NCBI RefSeq assembly: GCF_016545825.1
Contig: NC_052619.1
Span: 49,183,090-49,247,089 of the forward strand
Direction of reading: 5' to 3'
Source of the DNA: Eucalyptus grandis
Taxonomy: Eukaryota > Streptophyta > Magnoliopsida > Myrtales > Myrtaceae
DNA length: 64,000 bases
Position numbers and translations under genes: made by a program. This document shows, one piece after another, positions 58,260-64,000 of the stretch; position 1 is the first letter of the stretch, and every line of letters starts with the position of its first letter. The notes beneath the pieces were generated by a model, which was given only the letters and a program-made list of their open reading frames with translations, had not been told where the DNA came from and ran no database searches.

Positions 58260-58879
58260 CCATCGGCTTCCCATCCTTTCAATTTACCGACTGCAGTGAG
58301 TGCTTGCTCATATTTCTCCAAAGTCGTTGGGTTGAAAGGCTTCTCCCGCTTAAGAAATGCACCTCCGAAACTTCCGCTCTGATGCCGCACGTCCCTTGGA
58401 TTCACTTTGTAGAATATAGGCAACACTATATGCCCCATCTCATTATTCTTGCACTCCATTATTTGAACCAGTTCATCGAGACACCATTTGCTCTCACAAT
58501 AATTCACGGAGAGAATGGGGATCAAGATCTTACTGTTCTTGATGGCTTCCAAGAGATCTGGGCCGATCTCCTTGCCTTGGCGGAGCTTGTTATCGTCCAA
58601 GAAAACATCAATTCCGGCAGCGACCAGCCTGTCGTAAAGGTGACTGGTGAAACCATTTCGAGTATCTTCACCTCTAAAGTTCAAGAACACCTCGTAATGG
58701 TCTCCAGTCGGCGCGGTCGACGAACTCCACCGGAGAGGCCGAGATGCGCCGGCATCAGCATCTTCTGCATTTCTTCGTGCATTGGCTCTTTTCCTGTTGA
58801 GCAAATTGAAAGCGAGCACGGAAAGGAGGATCGGTGCCACGAGCACGGCGAAAGAGTGCCCAAAAATGGGAGGATGCAT
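58260..58879 (-). CDS. TNL-B exon 1: signal anchor and TIR domain
   Basis: It starts MHPPIFGHSFAVLVAPILLS, a hydrophobic anchor, then NRKRANARR. Against copy A the spacer before the TIR is shorter (ADAGASRPLRWSSSTAP). The TIR has YEVFLNFRGEDTRNGF, LDDNKLRQGKEIGPDLL, SKWCLDELVQIM and NPRDVRHQSG. FRGEDTR is the family consensus, which copy A changes to FRGLDTR. Confidence 0.85.
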
Positions 58880-60189
58880 TTCTTCGTTGCTCTGACTCTG
58901 CCCTTTGTTTTTCCTTGTCCAAGGCCGACGGAGAAGAAAACCAGAATGCTTCTCGAGGAAATACAGAAGAAGGGTTTACGGTTCAGACACGCTCTTCCAT
59001 AATGTCCTTTTATCATCCTTGGGGCCCTTGCCATCGTAGCCACAGTGAGGAGAGTCAGATGTGGGGCCCCTTTGGTGCCCCGTCTTCCTTCTTTTGTTTG
59101 TTTTCTCTTTTTTCTTTGACTTTCCGACACGCCCTTTCACGTTGTTCTGACATGTGGGGACCACTTGGCGCCTCTCTTTTTTTTTTTTTGTGCCTTCTTC
59201 TTCTGTCACTTTGCGACCCGCCCCTTCGAGTCTTCGACACTGTTCTCATCGTGAACCGGGAACGATCCAAGTGGATCTACTTGACAAATTTTCATTAAAT
59301 AATTAAATTAATATGGACGGATATATATATATATATATATTGATTAATTATTTTTATATTATTAATCAAATTTAATCGAAATTAATAGAAGATATATCCA
59401 TTTATAAATATTATCAATTTAAAATTTGGATTAAATTTTTCATAAGTATATCAATTTTAGATTTTTTTATTATCAAAAAATTTATTTGAAATAAATTTGT
59501 CCAACTTATAATTTTTATGGAATTAACTTTACCATTTTATTTTATCCCTTGTGCATGTCTTCTTCTTCCTCTTCGTCTCTGTCTCACTTCTCGGTGGGCT
59601 CTCTCTTTCTCTCCCCCGTTCCTCTCTCTCTCCGCCATTAAAGCCCTCACTGAATTCGTTCTTTTTTTCTCAAGCCCTCACAGAACCGTACACTTCTTCC
59701 CGACTGCCAACTGCAGGAGTTGGGATTTTACCGAACTGCCATTCACTTGTCTTGATTACGTTGGGCAATAGAAATGTGAATGTCGCCGCACAAATTTCTT
59801 CACCTTTTCCTTCCCTGGTGGGCTGAGCTTCGCCGGATTTCTCCACTCCGCGTGGGTCTCCTCTGGTCAAATCAGAAACGCTGGGAAAATAGTTTAAATG
59901 GTGCTAGGGAGCAGGTCCTGTGGAAGTTACGTTACGTTTATCAAGAGATCACGTCGGATCGTGTCAAGCATCCAAAAGGAAAAGGAAGGGATACCATTCG
60001 TGCATCATTCATTCATGTACCAAATGCCGTTGCGCTGCATGTGCGATCATTTACTTAAATGCCTTTCAACATCGGTAGACCCATTCAACTATTCATAAGA
60101 TTGGAGTACTTGGTCGATCACGTGTGGCCGCCCCTGTAGTGATGTGAGTCGTAACATGAAGGAAGAGATGCAGCCTTTCCAATTTATTT
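58880..60189. promoter_or_regulatory. Upstream region of TNL-B
   Basis: It aligns with the TNL-A upstream region without the MITE, so the two CACGTG boxes are missing. A (TA)n run lies at about 59322-59340. No TATA box can be assigned with confidence and no gene is recognised. Plus-strand open frames (58241-59298) are antisense to exon 1 and its leader. Confidence 0.45.
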
Positions 60190-60525
60190 TTAGGATGAAG
60201 AATCCACGAAAGCAAGGGGGAAATTTCCAATCGATGACGAGACAGAATAGCGTCGTGGAAGGTCATGTCGGAAAGCGAAAGGAAAAACCGAAGAAACAAA
60301 CAAGAAAAGAGGGACACCAAAGGGTAAGTGATTTATTTTTAGGGTGAAGAATCCTCCAAAACAAGGGGGAAAATTTCACACTGATCAATCAATCCTATCT
60401 TGGACAGCTAAAAGCTCCAATCTATGATGAGACAGAATAGCGTCGTGGAAGGTCATGTCGGAAAGCGAAAGGAAAAACCGAAGAAACAAACAAGAAAAGA
60501 GGGACACCAAAGGGTAAGTGACCTT
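60190..60525 (+). repeat. Tandem repeat of copy B, two units
   Basis: GAGACAGAATAGCGTCGTGG and the following bases up to CACCAAAGGGTAAGTGA occur twice, at about 60238 and 60429, identical over about 95 bases. The spacing is about 190 bases. Copy A has three more divergent units. Confidence 0.87.
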
Positions 60526-63130
60526 AGCGTATGGAGGTTGCCCACTAGCATTAGGGTAGATATTTCTAAAGCCCTTACAACACGTCTGCTAGGGTCCGTG
60601 AACTGAAAATTGTTAGCGGAAAACTAATTAAATTATGAAAAATATTAATTTTTTATGAATTAAAACCAAAGAGATTAAATTGATGGAAAATGACTCTCTT
60701 TTGCCAAGATGAAAATCCTTTTTCTAGATAACCAAAAAAACTTAATTTTTCTTGAATAATTGTTTTCATAAAAAATATTTTTAATCATAAAATATTTACT
60801 AAAACAAACGGAGCACCGACGTGGAGACAAAAATACTCCGTCCAACAAGTCAATGCTCGGGATTATCTTCGCTTTTATTTAATTTTTCTCCCGGTAGACT
60901 TCTTTAACTCCACCAAAAGGTAACAGAGGCGTGCAAAGGTTTTAAGATTGGCCCTCAGTGCAAAGGACTCCCAATTCTTTCCTCGCTCCAAACCCTTGAA
61001 TTTTCCCCATTGTCACTGCTTCGCTCACACGCCTCCATAGCCCTAACCCCAAGCACATCGGTCATTCTCCGTGGCCCCAACCTTCTCAAATCCTAAACGG
61101 GGTATACTAGGGGTTTTCTATCTAATCGAACCGCAATCCAATCAATAAAATAAAAAAAAAAAAGAAGGGGAAAAAAGCTAGGCTGATTGGAAACGTAGAT
61201 GTAAGTGTGAAAGCGTTGGTCATTTGCAACTCACGGTTCGATTAGGTGTAGTAAGAAGTTATTTTCCACATGATACCCTTTTGGCACCTTAACTTTCAAT
61301 TAAGTCCTTTGAATGAAAATATCATTAATTTCCTGAATTTATTGGAGCGATTTTGCTTTTTTTATCGTAGATGTAATCGGGGAACTTCCTTTATTATTTA
61401 TGCCCTAGTATGACTTTGTATGCCATGTGTGTTTGCTTTATGAAAATATGCACGAATCTTAATCTGTAAGGTGTACATGGATTTGCAATTGGCTAATGAT
61501 GTGTAATTAGATGATGCATGCTTTAGTTTCGAAATTGACGGAGACTGTTATTGTTTGACCTACTTGGATTGGGGTATATTCGTCCTTTTGGCCATGTATG
61601 ATGATGATTCTGAAAGCTGAAAATATCTTTAGAGAAATTAATTATAGTTATTTTCAAAGTTTTTTGGAAAATCATGGAATGCGCGGGGTCTCGAATCATG
61701 ATCCGAGGGACCTTTAGCTCCATAGCTTTTAGGGTAGGGCCACCCCTGAGATGCCTCGTGGTAGTCTCATTTGGCCGTTTCTTAAAGCTGCCAATTCCCC
61801 TTTTCTTTCTAAAAATATATTTAGTATTAATCATTTTTTTCCAATATTTGATAAAATTTTGACTGGATGTAACTTTTCTGGTCTAATATCGATTGACAAA
61901 ATTTTTACTCCCACAAAAAGTTCCCTACCCTAACTTTCTGAAAATGTCTTCTTCTTTTTTTGGGACAGAAGGAACTGCCTCACAACGAGCGCTTGGCGTA
62001 AACCCCCCGGAAGCACTGGCACGGGGGACCCACCTCCCACCGAGCTCCGCTTAAGTCATGCTAATGCATACACGGTGACTCGAACCTCCCCCCTTCCATA
62101 ATTAGAGGGGGAAAGGCCTAAACCAGCGCGCCCACAATGGAGTAGGTCTAAAAAATGTCATTTGATCCTTGAAAATATGTCAAGATCACAAATATCCATG
62201 AATTTGGCTAAACAAAGATAGTGATGAGAAATTATGATATTTTCTCCATTAGAAATCTGATCACTGTGGTTTTTGCAGCATTGGGAATTTTATAACTTGG
62301 ATTGTCTATAGATTGAATTGATTGCACCCAAAAAAAATAAAATACTTGGCACTTCAAGATATGATTGTGATTAAAAGAGGTAATATATTTTGTAGTGTCG
62401 CAAAGTTTTGATATAGATAAATTGGGTATTGTTGTAGAACTATTACCCCATTTTTCATTTTGGTCGAACTTTTGACGAAGTGATAATTTCGGTCGGTCTT
62501 GGTCAAACTTTAGGTCAAAATTTAGGTAATTAATCTGAACCTGTTGATATTTGATAAAGAAGGACAACATAAAGGAAGTGCATGGCGCAGGAACTAAGGA
62601 GCCCAAAACAAGATGGTTATCCATTTTTCAGTCGCTTTTGCCTCTTCAGAAATGTGAATGTCCATTGGAAATGTGCAAGATAATTGTTAAGAATGACTCA
62701 AAACAGGCGGCCAGCGCACGAAAGAACCCACCCAAGGAAAAAGTGAGCAAACACGGACCATCCACTTTTCACTTTGTCCCACGGGAAGTTCGATTTTTTT
62801 CGTGACCCAAAATCGTGGATGTTTCATATTCCAGACGTGACCATGAAATTGCTCATAGACCAGCAGACATCATGTAAATTTCATATGTCCAGGTGAGATG
62901 AGTGAGGGAGTGACCCAGCCAAACACTGCTGTCTCTAGATTAGCCCAAAAGAAGTTCAAAAAGGAGGATCTGGAATTCACAATTGATTGATTGTATTGGC
63001 AAAGGGGAGAATTCACCCAAGCTCGTGATGCTTGCGGGATGTGCTTTCTATTTGTTGTAGATATGAAAACCACGAAGTCCATTTGACCCTTCATACTAGC
63101 CTCGAACATATCATCTCGACAACCTAATAA
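60526..63130. other. Right part of copy B, no gene recognised
   Basis: AT-rich, aligned with 33958-36256, interrupted by the SINE at 61949-62146. Short frames (for example 62551-62805) are shared with copy A but have no motif. Confidence 0.5.
61949..62146 (-). mobile_element. tRNA-derived SINE, minus strand, copy B only
   Basis: On the minus strand it starts CCTACTCCATTGTGGGCGCGC with a box A-like GCGCTGGTTTAGG and a box B-like GGTTCGAGTCACC, and ends TTCTGTCCCAAAAAAAGAAG. Near-identical direct repeats flank it: TCTGAAAATGTC (61937-61948) and TCTAAAAAATGTC (62147-62159). Copy A has the single site TCTGAAAATGTC near 35264. Confidence 0.87.
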
Positions 63131-64000
63131 CATGACGAACAATGGTGTGTTTGATGACGCTTATGTTCCGAACAATTTTGATCGAAATGATTTTTTTTTT
63201 ATTTTGTTTTAGGAATAATTTAAGTATTTTAAGTCGTTTAGTAATTGTTCAAAATTTTAATTCCCATAATAGAATTGTGTTTGATATTGTGCTCAAAATT
63301 TCTATTTCAAATCATATTCTTTTAATTTTTAAATAATTCTATTAATATTGATAAATTTTACGAAGTCAAATCAATTCTTGCTCCAAAAAATTTGTATCTT
63401 AGGTCCTGATCCAAAATAGTCGCAGGACCGGTTTGATGACAGCATAAAACCATTTCTTTGGGACCTCGACTTTGTTCATGGCGAAACTGGCAAGAGAATC
63501 CGAGGAAAATTCTGCGAAACAGCAAAAGTGACGATGAAAAGGAAATATAGCGAAAAAGCAAAGAAAAAGATGGTAGGTGGGCATCCTAATGTGGAAAAGA
63601 AGTCCCGCCAGTACTTTTTAGCGTGCATTTCATGTTGTCGACGAGATTTTAGTCAAAAGATTTCCTTAGGGAACCCTCGAGGAAAAAACCATGGCAATGT
63701 TTTGTGGGGGCTACAAATTTTTCATCATTGCTCCTTTGCCCTGTCTTTTCCCGTACTGCAAAGAGTTCCTTTTCAGAGTTAAATTTTATGAAAGTTCGTC
63801 ACTTAAATCCTATCACTCTTGTTCCGATTACAATTCATCAGGCTAGAGCCCAAATATTGGCACAGCCCATTATTTGTCGGCCTGGGACTACCCCTTGTGC
63901 CGAGCTCAAGCCCAAGCCTCGCTGGTGGCCGAGGGAGGCCCGGGCGAGGCCCAACTAGCCACCACCGAGGCCGAGCCTCGCCGGTGGCTGGGCTTGTCTC
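63131..64000. other. Right flank outside the duplication, no gene recognised
   Basis: It starts with GGTGTGTTTGATGACGC, similar in style to DNA-transposon ends, followed by AT-rich sequence. The frame at 63528-63782 has no known motif. The last 110 bases are GC-rich. Confidence 0.45.
63890..64000. repeat. GC-rich repeat at the right edge
   Basis: GCCTCGCTGGTGGC and GCCTCGCCGGTGGC recur with inverted relatives (GCCACCACCGAGGC). It runs off the window, so its type cannot be settled. Confidence 0.5.

Larger units (their letters stand above)
50793..58879 (-). pseudogene. TNL-B: TIR-NB-LRR gene, frameshifted at the start of the LRR
   Basis: Exons 58879-58260, 56868-55773, 51390-51094 and 51002-50793 join in phase (620+1096+297+210 nt) and would make about 740 residues: signal anchor, TIR, intact NB-ARC and only about three LRRs. 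TIR catalytic Glu (E136 in SKWCLDEL), P-loop GMGGIGKTT, LILLDDVD, GLPL and MHD are present. In exon 4 copy A reads CTGCCAGATAGC where B reads CTCCTGATAGC, one base fewer, so the frame runs into TAG at 50793. The rest of the LRR (to 49105) is open in another frame. A TIR-NB protein with little LRR could still be made; TIR-NB proteins are known in plants, so loss of all function is not proven. Confidence 0.82.
45304..63130. repeat. Duplicated block 2, copy B
   Basis: Counterpart of 13228-36256. It is shorter mainly because it lacks the solo LTR, the Harbinger-like fragment, one SINE, a MITE and one tandem unit. It carries its own SINE at 61949. Confidence 0.93.

Overview
The window is eukaryotic nuclear DNA from a dicot plant. 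It has GT/AG introns, plant-type L1 LINEs, SINEs, Mutator-like elements, and two TIR-NB-LRR (TNL) resistance genes, a class absent from grasses. The closest TNL class I recognise is the flax L6/M type, which carries an N-terminal membrane anchor. A woody Myrtales genome is my guess from overall style, not something the sequence proves.

The layout is a tandem segmental duplication. Copy A runs from beyond the left edge to about 36256, and copy B from about 36.3 kb to 63130. Each copy reads, left to right: a DEAD-box helicase (RH58-like, minus strand), a variable stretch, an L1-type LINE (plus strand), a conserved stretch without a recognised gene, and a minus-strand TNL whose LRR lies left and TIR right. 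In copy A the helicase 5' half looks sound (2536 to beyond base 1). In copy B its counterpart (40764-36782) lacks exons 1-2 and carries stops, so it is a pseudogene. Copy B also holds a decayed 3' half of the NEDD8-activating enzyme subunit ECR1 (45055-42091), absent from copy A.

Both TNLs keep an N-terminal signal anchor, a TIR domain with the catalytic Glu, and a complete NB-ARC. Each then has one single-base frameshift in the LRR exon, at a different place. TNL-A loses its last repeats (stop at 22309) and TNL-B loses nearly all of its LRR (stop at 50793). Each copy is intact where the other is broken.

Comparing the copies dates many insertions. Present in both, hence older: the LINE and a Pack-MULE-like element inside the NB-ARC/LRR intron. 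Present in one copy only, with the empty site visible in the other: a 2.9-kb solo LTR (14055-16981), a SINE (25708-25900), a G-box-bearing MITE in the TNL-A promoter (31713-31941), a reverse SINE in copy B (61949-62146) and a 17-bp retroposon tail. A Harbinger-like fragment with a broken Myb/SANT ORF (19518-21826) is also specific to copy A. The copy-A LINE is in addition split by a 1.16-kb fold-back Mutator-like element. The rest is AT-rich intergenic DNA, tandem repeats and GC-rich repeats. I saw no rRNA or tRNA gene, no CRISPR, and no sign of a system outside known plant gene and transposon classes.
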